A stretch of DNA of 13,080 nucleotides from an uncultured Bacilli bacterium (GTDB lineage: Bacteria > Bacillota_I > Bacilli_A > RF39 > UBA660). The stretch lies in NCBI GenBank assembly GCA_934148875.1, contig CAKPDJ010000039.1:1-13080 (forward strand). The letters run 5' to 3'. This document shows positions 1 to 6,080 of the stretch, piece by piece. The notes under the pieces were generated by a model. That model saw only the letters and a list, made by a program, of their open reading frames with translations, did not search any database and was not told where the DNA came from. Within the stretch, counting starts at the first letter, position 1; each line of letters opens with the position of its first letter. The position numbers and the translations under genes are program-made.

Positions 1-321
1 TACGAATATGATGAAAATGGAGTAGCTTTAGGAAAGTGGATAAATAACCAACGTCAAGCCTATAAAGGAACAATAAACAAAAAAATAACAGAAACTCAAA
101 TAAAGTTATTAGAAGAAATAGGAATAAAATGGTTTGATGATAACGTAGATGATAGACTTCAAAAAGAAACAATAACACTTAAAAATGTTGAGATTAAAAA
201 AACAGAAATTATTAATCGCTTTACAAGTTATTTAAATAGTATTGAGAATGAGGTATTAGATAAAGATACTATAAATCAAGGATTTATAGATGAACTAAAT
301 CGTACCTATCAAAAAAAGTAA
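1..321 (+). CDS. Helicase-associated (HA) domain protein, C-terminal fragment
   Basis: Open from the first base and ending at TAA 319-321; only the last 106 residues are visible. Residues about 1-40 (G-x-x-LGKWINNQR-x-x-YKG, then LLEEIGIKW) match the helicase-associated domain found in tandem copies at the C-terminus of large DEAD/DEAH-type helicases: a Gly-Leu-Gly-x-Trp core, a Gln-Arg-x-x-Tyr segment and a final Ile-Gly-x-x-Trp. The remaining roughly 60 residues are a charged helical tail. The helicase motor itself would lie upstream, outside the window, so the full activity is inferred from the family. A terminator follows directly. Confidence 0.7.
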   Translation, partial: YEYDENGVALGKWINNQRQAYKGTINKKITETQIKLLEEIGIKWFDDNVDDRLQKETITLKNVEIKKTEIINRFTSYLNSIENEVLDKDTINQGFIDELNRTYQKK

Positions 322-327
322 AACTGT

Positions 328-361
328 AAAGAAATGTCCAATCAAAGACATTTCTTTTTTT
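328..361 (+). terminator. Rho-independent terminator of the helicase-type gene
   Basis: GAAATGTC (331-338) pairs perfectly with GACATTTC (347-354) around an 8-nt loop. Flanking AAA/TTT extend the stem to 11 bp, and a T-rich run continues to 361. It starts 6 nt after the stop codon. Confidence 0.8.
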
Positions 362-383
362 CTCATAAAAAATAATATATAAT
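355..383 (+). promoter_or_regulatory. Candidate promoter of ylmH
   Basis: A perfect TATAAT lies at 378-383, 15 nt before the ATG. The -35 region 17 bp upstream is only a T-rich stretch overlapping the preceding terminator, so it is weak. If used, transcription would start near 390, leaving a leader of only about 9 nt that begins with the short SD GGGG (390-393). Confidence 0.35.
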
Positions 384-398
384 GATACTGGGGATATT

Positions 399-1130
399 AT
401 GAACAATAAATTTTATACTAAAAAAGAAAACATCCTAATTTCAAGTATTATGGATAAATATAGAATATATAAAAAAGATAATAAGAGTATGTGTACTAAT
501 TTTTTAAATCCAAGTGAATTAAAATTAGCTACATCTTATCTTAATAGTGAAAAAATAAATTATTCTATATACGAGCCATATCCCTTTATGGAAAAGAAAA
601 TTATCTATTTTGGGGATTATAATAATTTTGTTACTTTCTATAAAATTTCTATTTCTAAAGAAATTACTCACCCTAATATTTTAGGTACCTTATTTTCATT
701 AGGTTTAACTCCTAATACTATAGGTGATATTTTCATAGAAGATGGATATTTTTACTATACTAATTTAAGTAGAATGAACCCTTTTTTAGAACATAATTTT
801 CTTAGTATTAATAATGAAAATATTACTTTAAATAGAGTTAGTGAAATTATCATAAAAAGAAAACAATTTGAAGAATATACAATCATGGTAAGTAGTCTAA
901 GAATAGATAATATTATTAGTAAGCTAGCAAGTTGTAGTCGCAATCAAGCATTAGATATGATTAAGAATAAATTAGTCCTTCTAAATTATGAAGAGGAAAT
1001 AAAAGCACATACTATTCTTAAAAAAGATGATATAATATCTATTCGTAGAGTAGGCAAATTTAAAATAGGTGAAGAAAAAGGTTATACTAAGAAAAATAAT
1101 TTAATATTAGAAATATATAAATATATGTAG
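399..1130 (+). CDS. ylmH: YlmH-type S4-domain RNA-binding protein
   Basis: A 243-residue protein, close to the roughly 257 residues of Bacillus subtilis YlmH. An N-terminal YlmH-type domain contains T-x-FLNPSE (33-40) and the family-typical stretch HPNILGTLFSLGLTPNTIGD (91-110). A C-terminal S4 RNA-binding domain runs from about 164 to 225 (SSLRIDNIIS, SRNQALDMIK, then a KKDDIISIRRVGKF segment). Family members bind the peptidyl-tRNA-obstructed 50S subunit and act in ribosome-associated quality control. In many Firmicutes ylmH sits in the ylmEFGH-divIVA cell-division cluster; here divIVA is absent downstream. The next gene starts 11 nt later, so the two are probably cotranscribed. Stop codon is TAG. 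Confidence 0.85.
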   Translation: MNNKFYTKKENILISSIMDKYRIYKKDNKSMCTNFLNPSELKLATSYLNSEKINYSIYEPYPFMEKKIIYFGDYNNFVTFYKISISKEITHPNILGTLFSLGLTPNTIGDIFIEDGYFYYTNLSRMNPFLEHNFLSINNENITLNRVSEIIIKRKQFEEYTIMVSSLRIDNIISKLASCSRNQALDMIKNKLVLLNYEEEIKAHTILKKDDIISIRRVGKFKIGEEKGYTKKNNLILEIYKYM

Positions 1131-1141
1131 TAGGTGATAAT

Positions 1142-1795
1142 ATGAAAAAATTATTATATTTATTTTTAACAGTTCTATTAATATTTCCTATATCAGCTTA
1201 TGCTATAAGTAGTGATAAGAATAGTGATATAGATGTAGAAGAAGTAGAAACAGCTAAACAGGAAACAGTAACTTTAGAAGAGTGTGTAGATGTAACTACA
1301 GTAAAATTAAGAAATAGTAATGATGAAATATTCAAAGTAAAGTTATTAGCTATTGATGAAGTAGAAGATGAAGATATTTTAACTACTGCAAAACAGTATG
1401 TATGTAATACTTTAGTAGATGCTAATAAAATAATAATTGAGTATGATACTAATGGTAAAGAAGAAGATAGTTATGGTCGTAAATTAGTATGGTTATTTAC
1501 TGATGATAAATTACTTCAAAATAAATTAGTAGTTAATGGTTACGCAACAGTAAATACCATTTATGATACCTATAAATATACTAGTACTCTACAAGATAGT
1601 GAAATAAGTGCTAAAAAAAATAAAGTTGGAAAGTGGCAAGAAAAGAAAGAACAGCAAGTTGACGAAATAAAAGATGAAAAGAAAAATAAAAAAGGTTTCT
1701 TCCGCAGTTTGTTTGATAATGTACTAGGTGCTATTGTTAAATTTATCGATGATATTTTAGAAAAACTTTTGAATTTAATTGAAGACATGCTATAA
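1142..1795 (+). CDS. Secreted staphylococcal-nuclease-fold protein, active site altered
   Basis: 217 residues. Residues 1-21 form a signal peptide (MKK, hydrophobic stretch, then AYA). Residues about 44-165 follow the thermonuclease (SNase) fold: VDVTTVKL (49-56), KVKLLAIDEVE (65-75), DSYGRKLVWLF (109-119), LVVNGYATV (129-137) and AKKNKVGKW (157-165). By motif alignment with S. aureus nuclease, the equivalents of calcium ligands D40 and E43 (D72, E75) and of catalytic R87 (R113) are kept, but R35 is replaced by K67 and calcium ligand D21 by Thr52. Nuclease activity may therefore be weak or lost. The tail (183-217) is a strongly amphipathic helix rich in F, L and I that may bind membrane. SD AGGTGA (1132-1137) sits 4 nt before the ATG. 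The start lies 11 nt after ylmH, suggesting an operon. Confidence 0.75.
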   Translation: MKKLLYLFLTVLLIFPISAYAISSDKNSDIDVEEVETAKQETVTLEECVDVTTVKLRNSNDEIFKVKLLAIDEVEDEDILTTAKQYVCNTLVDANKIIIEYDTNGKEEDSYGRKLVWLFTDDKLLQNKLVVNGYATVNTIYDTYKYTSTLQDSEISAKKNKVGKWQEKKEQQVDEIKDEKKNKKGFFRSLFDNVLGAIVKFIDDILEKLLNLIEDML

Positions 1796-1796
1796 T
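1769..1796 (+). promoter_or_regulatory. Candidate promoter of the PH-domain gene inside the preceding gene
   Basis: TTGAAT (1769-1774), a 16-bp spacer ending in TGC, then a perfect TATAAT (1791-1796): a sigma-A-type site with an extended -10. Its -10 overlaps the stop codon of the nuclease-fold gene. Predicted start near 1803, only about 17 nt before the next ATG and directly before its SD. Confidence 0.55.
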
Positions 1797-1819
1797 ATGA
1801 ATTAAGGAAGTGGTTATCT

Positions 1820-2269
1820 ATGAAAAAAAGTCCTACTGTTTATGAATTAGTTTTAAAATTTAAGAAAAAATATTCAATGAGCATTGCTTGGCGTTTACGT
1901 AAGAATTCTAAAGTTGTAGAAATGCATATAAATCCAGATGAAAAACCACTATATGCTTTTGTTGCTCAAAAAAATAATAATCCATTTGATATTTTTTCTA
2001 CAGCAGTAATTGTTTTAACTGACAAAAGATTATTAATCGGTAGAAAAAGAGTAGTATTTGGATATTTCTTAGATTCAGTAACTCCAGAGTTATTTAACGA
2101 TTTAAAAGTTTTATCTGGCGTTATTTGGGGAAAAATTCATATCGATACAGTTAAAGAGTTTATAACACTATCAAATATTGACAAAAAGGCATTACCTGAA
2201 ATAGAAACAATGATAACTTCATATATGATGAAAGAAAAACAAAAATTAAATGGTATAAAAGATAAATAG
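1820..2269 (+). CDS. Bacterial PH-domain protein
   Basis: 149 residues, no signal peptide or membrane helix, so cytoplasmic. A basic N-terminus (1-32) precedes a bacterial pleckstrin-homology-like domain, roughly residues 36-138. Its hallmarks are a core strand followed by VLTDKRLLIGRK (65-76), the 'T-x-x-R-L' turn typical of bPH families, then FGYFLDSVTPE and IHIDTVKEF strands and a terminal helix. Such domains serve as lipid- or protein-binding modules; no enzymatic residues are evident and the partner is unknown. SD AAGGAAG (1804-1810) lies 9 nt before ATG. It has its own likely promoter and a terminator overlapping its TAG stop. Confidence 0.65.
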   Translation: MKKSPTVYELVLKFKKKYSMSIAWRLRKNSKVVEMHINPDEKPLYAFVAQKNNNPFDIFSTAVIVLTDKRLLIGRKRVVFGYFLDSVTPELFNDLKVLSGVIWGKIHIDTVKEFITLSNIDKKALPEIETMITSYMMKEKQKLNGIKDK

Positions 2270-2288
2270 TAAAATTTATCTTTTTTTT
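2261..2288 (+). terminator. Terminator overlapping the stop codon of the PH-domain gene
   Basis: GATAAAT (2261-2267) pairs perfectly with ATTTATC (2274-2280) across a 6-nt loop and is followed by eight T (2281-2288). The left arm and loop include the last codons and the TAG stop, so translation to the end of the gene would overlap hairpin formation. Confidence 0.75.
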
Positions 2289-2291
2289 GGG

Positions 2292-2309
2292 TATAATATT
2301 AGATATAAT
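2292..2309 (+). promoter_or_regulatory. Candidate -10 elements upstream of the 411-residue membrane protein
   Basis: Two perfect TATAAT boxes lie 12 bp apart (2292-2297 and 2304-2309), directly after the terminator T-run. Neither has a convincing -35 box; the second could use the T-tract. The SD AAAGGG (2323-2328) and the ATG at 2339 follow. Confidence 0.4.
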
Positions 2310-2338
2310 ATAAATATAAACTAAAGGGATGTGGTAGT

Positions 2339-3574
2339 ATGAAAAAAGCTATTTCAATATTAATACTGTTAATATTATTATTTTTTGCTGGTCAGTGGGC
2401 ACTTACATATTTTAAAAAGGGTCATGAAGTAGATTATCAAGTTTCATATAATGATAAAATATTTGATGTTCATGAAAAATACTCTAAGGAATTAGATAAT
2501 AAGTACGATATAATAATTAAAAATGATAAAGAAATCTATTATTATGTCTTGCCTGATACCTATAACAAACAAAAGAAAATAATTAAAAATTTTGAATACT
2601 ATGAGCAAGATGGCATCAGTTGTATATATCCAATTTTATTAGACGAAAAAGGTTCTTACTTACAATGTATAAAAGATGGCGTAAATTATTCTAGTCATGC
2701 CATAAATAGTGAGTTCATAAATAAGATAAGAGAAGATTTAAAAAATAAAGGATATAGTGTTGATACTATCAATAATACAGAAAATAAAGAAGCACTAGAT
2801 AATTCAACTATCTACATAAGTAATCTATTAGATAATGATTATATTACTTTATGGAACTACAAAGGTATTCAAATTATTAGTAAAGAAAAAAAATCTGTTA
2901 AAAACACTTTAAGTTACGATAAGTATGAAAATAATCATGGCTATTTAGTTGATAAGTACTATATTATTCCAGTATATCTAAGTAATAAAGTATTAGAGTT
3001 CAACAAGGTAAATATTATAGACATAGAAAAAAGCGAAATTAAATCAGTAGAACTTGGTTATACCTTATCTAGTAATACTTACATAAATGGTGTAGTAGAT
3101 AATAAATTATATTATACAGATCCTTCTAATTTGCTTCAAATAGAGATTAATCCTAAATCAAATAATAGTCGCTTAATAGGAAGCAAAGACATTAAAGGAC
3201 AATTATATAATGGTACTTGGCAAGATGCTAATATTTATGATTTTGTAAATAAGGAAATTAAATTTACTAGTATTCCAGAAGAAGTATCAAAAAAATATAA
3301 TTATGTAAAAATAGAGGAAAATAAGAATAGTTATTATTTTTATAATAGTAATGGTGAAGTATATCAAGTTTCAAAAGATAATATAGATGTATCAGTTCTG
3401 TTATTCAAAACGAACAACTTAAATAATTTTAAAGTAGTAGATGATACTATTTATTATGTAGTTGGAGATACTTTATATTATTTCAATGAAAATAGTGGCA
3501 ATATACCCGTTTTAAAGAATAATGAACTTCGCTATAATCAGTTAAATCGTGTTGCTATTTATAGAAAACCATAA
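2339..3574 (+). CDS. Membrane-anchored extracytoplasmic protein of unknown function
   Basis: 411 residues. Residues about 4-24 (AISILILLILLFFAGQWALTY is the hydrophobic core) form one N-terminal membrane anchor with two lysines before it. There is no lipobox Cys and no clear signal-peptidase site, so it is probably a tethered protein with its body outside. The body (about 30-411) is rich in Tyr, Asn, Lys and Ile, with recurring short strands such as NKLYYTDP, NSYYFYNSNGEVYQVS and DTIYYVVGDTLYYFNENSG. These look like the blades of a beta-propeller or similar repeat fold (inference). I recognise no catalytic motif and do not assign a function. SD AAAGGG lies upstream. There is no clear terminator after it, and the next gene starts about 95 nt on. 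Confidence 0.65.
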   Translation: MKKAISILILLILLFFAGQWALTYFKKGHEVDYQVSYNDKIFDVHEKYSKELDNKYDIIIKNDKEIYYYVLPDTYNKQKKIIKNFEYYEQDGISCIYPILLDEKGSYLQCIKDGVNYSSHAINSEFINKIREDLKNKGYSVDTINNTENKEALDNSTIYISNLLDNDYITLWNYKGIQIISKEKKSVKNTLSYDKYENNHGYLVDKYYIIPVYLSNKVLEFNKVNIIDIEKSEIKSVELGYTLSSNTYINGVVDNKLYYTDPSNLLQIEINPKSNNSRLIGSKDIKGQLYNGTWQDANIYDFVNKEIKFTSIPEEVSKKYNYVKIEENKNSYYFYNSNGEVYQVSKDNIDVSVLLFKTNNLNNFKVVDDTIYYVVGDTLYYFNENSGNIPVLKNNELRYNQLNRVAIYRKP

Positions 3575-3615
3575 AGATTTCCTTTTCTATATTTTACATA
3601 TATTGATACAAAAAA

Positions 3616-3643
3616 TTGATTAATAATGAAAAAGTAATAGAAT
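3616..3643 (+). promoter_or_regulatory. Candidate promoter of the ImmA/IrrE-like gene
   Basis: TTGATT (3616-3621), a 16-bp spacer and TAGAAT (3638-3643). The predicted start near 3650 would give a leader of about 19 nt before the ATG at 3669. Confidence 0.45.
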
Positions 3644-3668
3644 ATACAACAAAAAGAAAGTGATAAAT

Positions 3669-4268
3669 ATGGGAAATATAGTAGATTTTTCTAATTATAA
3701 ATTACAAAGAAAAAATAATGGTTTGTCAAATTTAAGCGAAGCACAAATGGCTCAACAAATTTTAAAAAAATTAAATTATAGTGATAAGAATATAGCTATT
3801 CCTATTGTAAAAGTTGCTAAAAGTTATGGTTTAAAAGTATATCATGAAGATTTTTGCGAAAGTGGAGAATCAAGAATTGTGGGAAAACTGTTAATTGGAG
3901 ATATATCAAAATATGATAGCGGTCAAGTAATACTTGTTAATCGCAACGAGCATATATTTACTCAAAGAGTAGTAGTTGCTACAATGTTAGGTTCTTATGT
4001 ATCTTATTTAATAGATAGAGTAGTGGACCAACAGAATGTACACCCTGAAGATTTATCAACTTCTACTTTAACTTACAAAGAAATATATGATAAACATGAA
4101 AAATTTGTATTGAACATATTGGCACCAGATAATATATTTATTAATCAATATAATATTGCTGTTGATAGTGGATTGCCATCAATAGGTGTTACATTATATT
4201 TGAGTAGATTTTTTGAAGTTCCAGAAGATTTCGTTTATGAAAAAGTAAAATCATTGAGTAGAATGTAA
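3669..4268 (+). CDS. ImmA/IrrE-like (DUF955) protein lacking the HExxH zinc site
   Basis: 199 residues from ATG 3669. A longer reading from GTG 3660 would place the start inside the SD (AGAAAGTGA), so ATG is preferred. The order of motifs follows the ImmA/IrrE metallopeptidase family: an N-terminal helix with IPIVKVAKSYGLKVY (44-58), a strand VILVNRNE (87-94), a helix that should carry R-x-x-x-AHELGH, and a second helix KHEKFVLNILAP (142-153) corresponding to the usual E-x-x-A-x-x-FA-x-x-LL-x-P. The metal motif reads ATMLGS (104-109), so both zinc histidines and the catalytic Glu are replaced by T105, S109 and M106. It is therefore probably not a protease and may act by binding. No XRE repressor, the usual ImmA partner, lies next to it. 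Family assignment is by motif reading and moderate. Confidence 0.55.
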   Translation: MGNIVDFSNYKLQRKNNGLSNLSEAQMAQQILKKLNYSDKNIAIPIVKVAKSYGLKVYHEDFCESGESRIVGKLLIGDISKYDSGQVILVNRNEHIFTQRVVVATMLGSYVSYLIDRVVDQQNVHPEDLSTSTLTYKEIYDKHEKFVLNILAPDNIFINQYNIAVDSGLPSIGVTLYLSRFFEVPEDFVYEKVKSLSRM

Positions 4269-4298
4269 TATATTTTAAATTTAATATAGAAATAAAAT

Positions 4299-4307
4299 TG
4301 CTATAAT
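4299..4307 (+). promoter_or_regulatory. Extended -10 promoter candidate of the LysM gene
   Basis: TGCTATAAT (4299-4307) is a perfect extended -10. The -35 region (TTTAAT, 4280-4285) is poor. A second TATAAT lies at 4333-4338, too close to the SD to be likely. Confidence 0.45.
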
Positions 4308-4356
4308 AGTTAATGTTTTTCTTTTGCTTGCATATAATTTATTCAGGAGGGATAAT

Positions 4357-4881
4357 ATGCAAACGTATATAGTAGAACCTGGTGATAATATTATAAGCAT
4401 CGCTAAAAAGTTAAATGTTAATGTATCTGACCTTGTAAAAGAAAATAATTTAGACAATATGTATTATTTAGTACCAGGTTTGGAATTAATAATACCTATG
4501 ACAAATAACAGTAGTAATAATAATTATAATAATATGAATGGTAATAATAACATAAATAATAATACTAATGCTAATTATAATGGTAATGATTATTTTGAAT
4601 ACTATACAGTTCAAAAAGGGGATAGTTTATATCAAATAGGTTTAAAATATAACCTTACACCACAGGAAATAGCTAGTTTAAATGGTTTGGAGTTAAATGA
4701 ATATATTTTTCCAGGTCAAAGATTAATGATACCAAGAAAAGGTGTAAGAATGTATATAACTAAAGATGGTGATACTCTAAATAATGTAGCAGCTTCTTTA
4801 GGATTAACACTAGAGGAAATAATAAGAAATAATCAAAATATTTATCTATTACCAGAACAGTTAATAGTATATAGAGGATAA
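4357..4881 (+). CDS. Three-LysM protein without signal peptide
   Basis: 174 residues from ATG 4357, which has an ideal SD (AGGAGGG, 4345-4351) 5 nt away; an in-frame TTG at 4324 lies upstream of that SD and is rejected. LysM 1 spans about 3-47 (TYIVEPGDNIISIAKKLNV then LVPGLELIIP). An Asn-rich low-complexity linker spans 48-79. LysM 2 spans about 82-126 (YYTVQKGDSLYQIGLKYNL, then IFPGQRLMIP) and a more divergent LysM 3 spans about 132-172 (MYITKDGDTLNNVAASLGL). LysM domains bind GlcNAc-containing polymers such as peptidoglycan. The protein begins directly with LysM, without signal sequence or membrane helix and without a catalytic domain. That arrangement recalls LysM-headed spore-coat proteins such as SafA, which act from the mother-cell cytoplasm; that parallel is inference. 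Confidence 0.8.
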   Translation: MQTYIVEPGDNIISIAKKLNVNVSDLVKENNLDNMYYLVPGLELIIPMTNNSSNNNYNNMNGNNNINNNTNANYNGNDYFEYYTVQKGDSLYQIGLKYNLTPQEIASLNGLELNEYIFPGQRLMIPRKGVRMYITKDGDTLNNVAASLGLTLEEIIRNNQNIYLLPEQLIVYRG

Positions 4882-4884
4882 AAT

Positions 4885-4923
4885 AAAAAATATAGTGTCT
4901 AAATATAAGCACTATATTTTTTT
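4885..4923. terminator. Bidirectional terminator between convergent genes
   Basis: TATAGTG (4891-4897) pairs with CACTATA (4910-4916) around a 12-nt loop. An A-run (4885-4890) and a T-run (4917-4923) extend the stem and give a U-tract on either strand. It begins just after the LysM stop and lies 12 nt beyond the stop of the minus-strand gene, so it serves both. Confidence 0.8.
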
Positions 4924-4935
4924 GCTTTAATATTT

Positions 4936-5397
4936 TTACATTGTATAACTTTTAAGCAATACGTTCATTTCTGAAAAAGTAATTTCATCACTACCATTAA
5001 TAGTCGTTCTAACTTCCAAAGTAGTAGGACCTGTGATATCAGTTACAGTCATTTCAGAAAAGTCCATATCAGGTGTGTTTCCAGCCTCTAATACAAATGA
5101 TAAATCACTAACTACGGAATTTGTTTCCGTATTAAATAGTGAAAAGGATGCCCCTGTATTTTGGGTAACTCCAGAAATTCTACCACAAAGCACAATTTCA
5201 AATACACTAGTTCTTTTAATAGTAATACTATTACCATTAATAGCTATGTAATCACTAACACCAGGAGTTATTCTTGTATTACCAATTTGAGCAGTACCAG
5301 CTTGTTTTGTACCCATAATACTAGCAAAACCTATAGCATCATATCCCGTTGGACTAGCAGCTCCTCTTGGCCCAGTTGGTTCGATGACATAAACCAC
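4936..5397 (-). CDS. BclA/collagen-like protein C-terminal domain, probably 5'-truncated
   Basis: 153 residues. Residues 1-18 hold a short proline/glycine piece (EPTGPRGAASPTG) like the end of a Gly-x-y collagen stretch. The rest is an all-beta domain rich in Thr, Ser, Gly and Asn (GTAQIGNTRITPG, ISGVTQNTGASFSLFN, GPTTLEVRTTING), resembling the C-terminal trimerising domain of BclA-type exosporium or surface proteins. The only available start is GTG 5395-5397. It has no visible SD, and the frame is closed by a TAA at 5416-5418, so the collagen region and original start seem lost. The composition looks richer in G and C than neighbouring genes. It is the only minus-strand gene here and may be an imported, decaying copy. 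Other trimeric beta-sandwich surface proteins are possible. Confidence 0.5.
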   Translation of the reverse strand: MVYVIEPTGPRGAASPTGYDAIGFASIMGTKQAGTAQIGNTRITPGVSDYIAINGNSITIKRTSVFEIVLCGRISGVTQNTGASFSLFNTETNSVVSDLSFVLEAGNTPDMDFSEMTVTDITGPTTLEVRTTINGSDEITFSEMNVLLKSYTM

Positions 5398-5536
5398 ATA
5401 ATAAAAAAACTGAATTTATTGATAATACAGGTTTAGACAATTTTTCTATGCTTTTTATTAGAAAATAAAACTCGTTTCTATTGAAAAAAACAATCAATTC
5501 TTGTTCTTTTTTTGAAACATAAAGGAAGTTTCAAAA

Positions 5537-5844
5537 ATACTTTTAGGGTTGGAATATTATCCATTTATGAAAAGTATTGATATTAATTATATGCAGTTGG
5601 AATCACTTAGACTTTATTCTACAACTGATGAGCGTATTAAAAATCTATCCAATGTTCTTATATTAAATATAAAGATGATAAATATATTATATTTCCAACA
5701 GATAGTGTTAATAACTTGATAAATGAAAGTTCACAACAATCTAATTGCGTTAGAATATATTGCGATATGACAAATAATAAAAAATGTCAAATATATTTTA
5801 TAAAGAAATGGGAACAATCATTATTGCCTATAATTAACAGCTAA
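5537..5844 (+). pseudogene. Frameshifted remnant of an unrecognised small gene
   Basis: One frame reads LLGLEYYPFMKSIDINYMQL and continues through ESLRLYSTTDERIKNLSNV (ATG at 5567-5569, region about 5537-5655). It then loses coding character and stops at a TGA at 5717-5719. A second frame, open from 5641, takes over with YKDDKYIIFPTDSVNNLI and ends CQIYFIKKWEQSLLPIINS at TAA 5842-5844. Joined by a single frame change around 5655-5668, they give a plausible protein of about 100 residues. AAGGAAG at 5522-5528 looks like an SD, but the codon at the expected distance is ATA (5537-5539), so the start may also be mutated. I recognise no family. Confidence 0.5.
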
Positions 5845-5865
5845 ATTAAATATCCTAATTTAGCT
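5839..5865. repeat. 10-bp inverted repeat at the end of the gene remnant
   Basis: AGCTAAATTA (5839-5848) and TAATTTAGCT (5856-5865) are perfect complements around a 7-nt loop and overlap the remnant's stop codon. No U-tract follows, so on its own it is not a canonical terminator. Confidence 0.5.
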
Positions 5866-5874
5866 CAATCATAT

Positions 5875-5900
5875 AAAAAAGCCATAATTATGACTTTTTT
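5875..5900. terminator. Symmetric (bidirectional) terminator
   Basis: AAAAAAG (5875-5881) pairs with CTTTTTT (5894-5900). The interior contains the palindrome CATAATTATG (5883-5892) with one C/A mismatch, so a long hairpin forms with A/T runs on both sides. It probably ended the decayed upstream gene. Confidence 0.6.
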
Positions 5901-5994
5901 GCACTTAATTTATATTTAGGTATCTTCACTGGTTGGCTAGTCCAATGACATAAAAAAGAATAAAAACAGTATAAGATTAAAAAAGCTTTTGAAT

Positions 5995-6023
5995 TTGCTA
6001 TTTATCACTACAAATGATATAAT
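5995..6023 (+). promoter_or_regulatory. Promoter of the ABC transporter gene
   Basis: TTGCTA (5995-6000), exactly 17 bp, then TATAAT (6018-6023) preceded by TGA, forming an extended -10. The best full promoter in the left half of the window. Predicted leader of about 50 nt to the TTG start. Confidence 0.65.
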
Positions 6024-6080
6024 GAAACTGTCACAAAAATGTATTTTTGAAATGTAATATTTAAAAAGGAGTGATATAAA

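Larger units (their letters stand above)
5398..6080. other. 683-bp stretch without an intact gene
   Basis: Contains, left to right: an AT-rich segment upstream of the minus-strand gene with no convincing minus-strand promoter or SD; a frameshifted gene remnant (about 5537-5844); an inverted repeat over that remnant's stop; a symmetric terminator (5875-5900); and the promoter and SD of the ABC transporter. I saw no RNA gene. Confidence 0.6.

Noticed and set aside
755..943. Minus-strand 62-codon frame inside ylmH
   Set aside because: Lies antisense within a clearly recognised gene, without SD; a shadow of the coding strand.
5033..5436. Two plus-strand open frames opposite the BclA-like gene
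   Set aside because: They are antisense to the recognised beta domain, with Ser/Thr/Asn-rich translations typical of mirrored reading and no SD.
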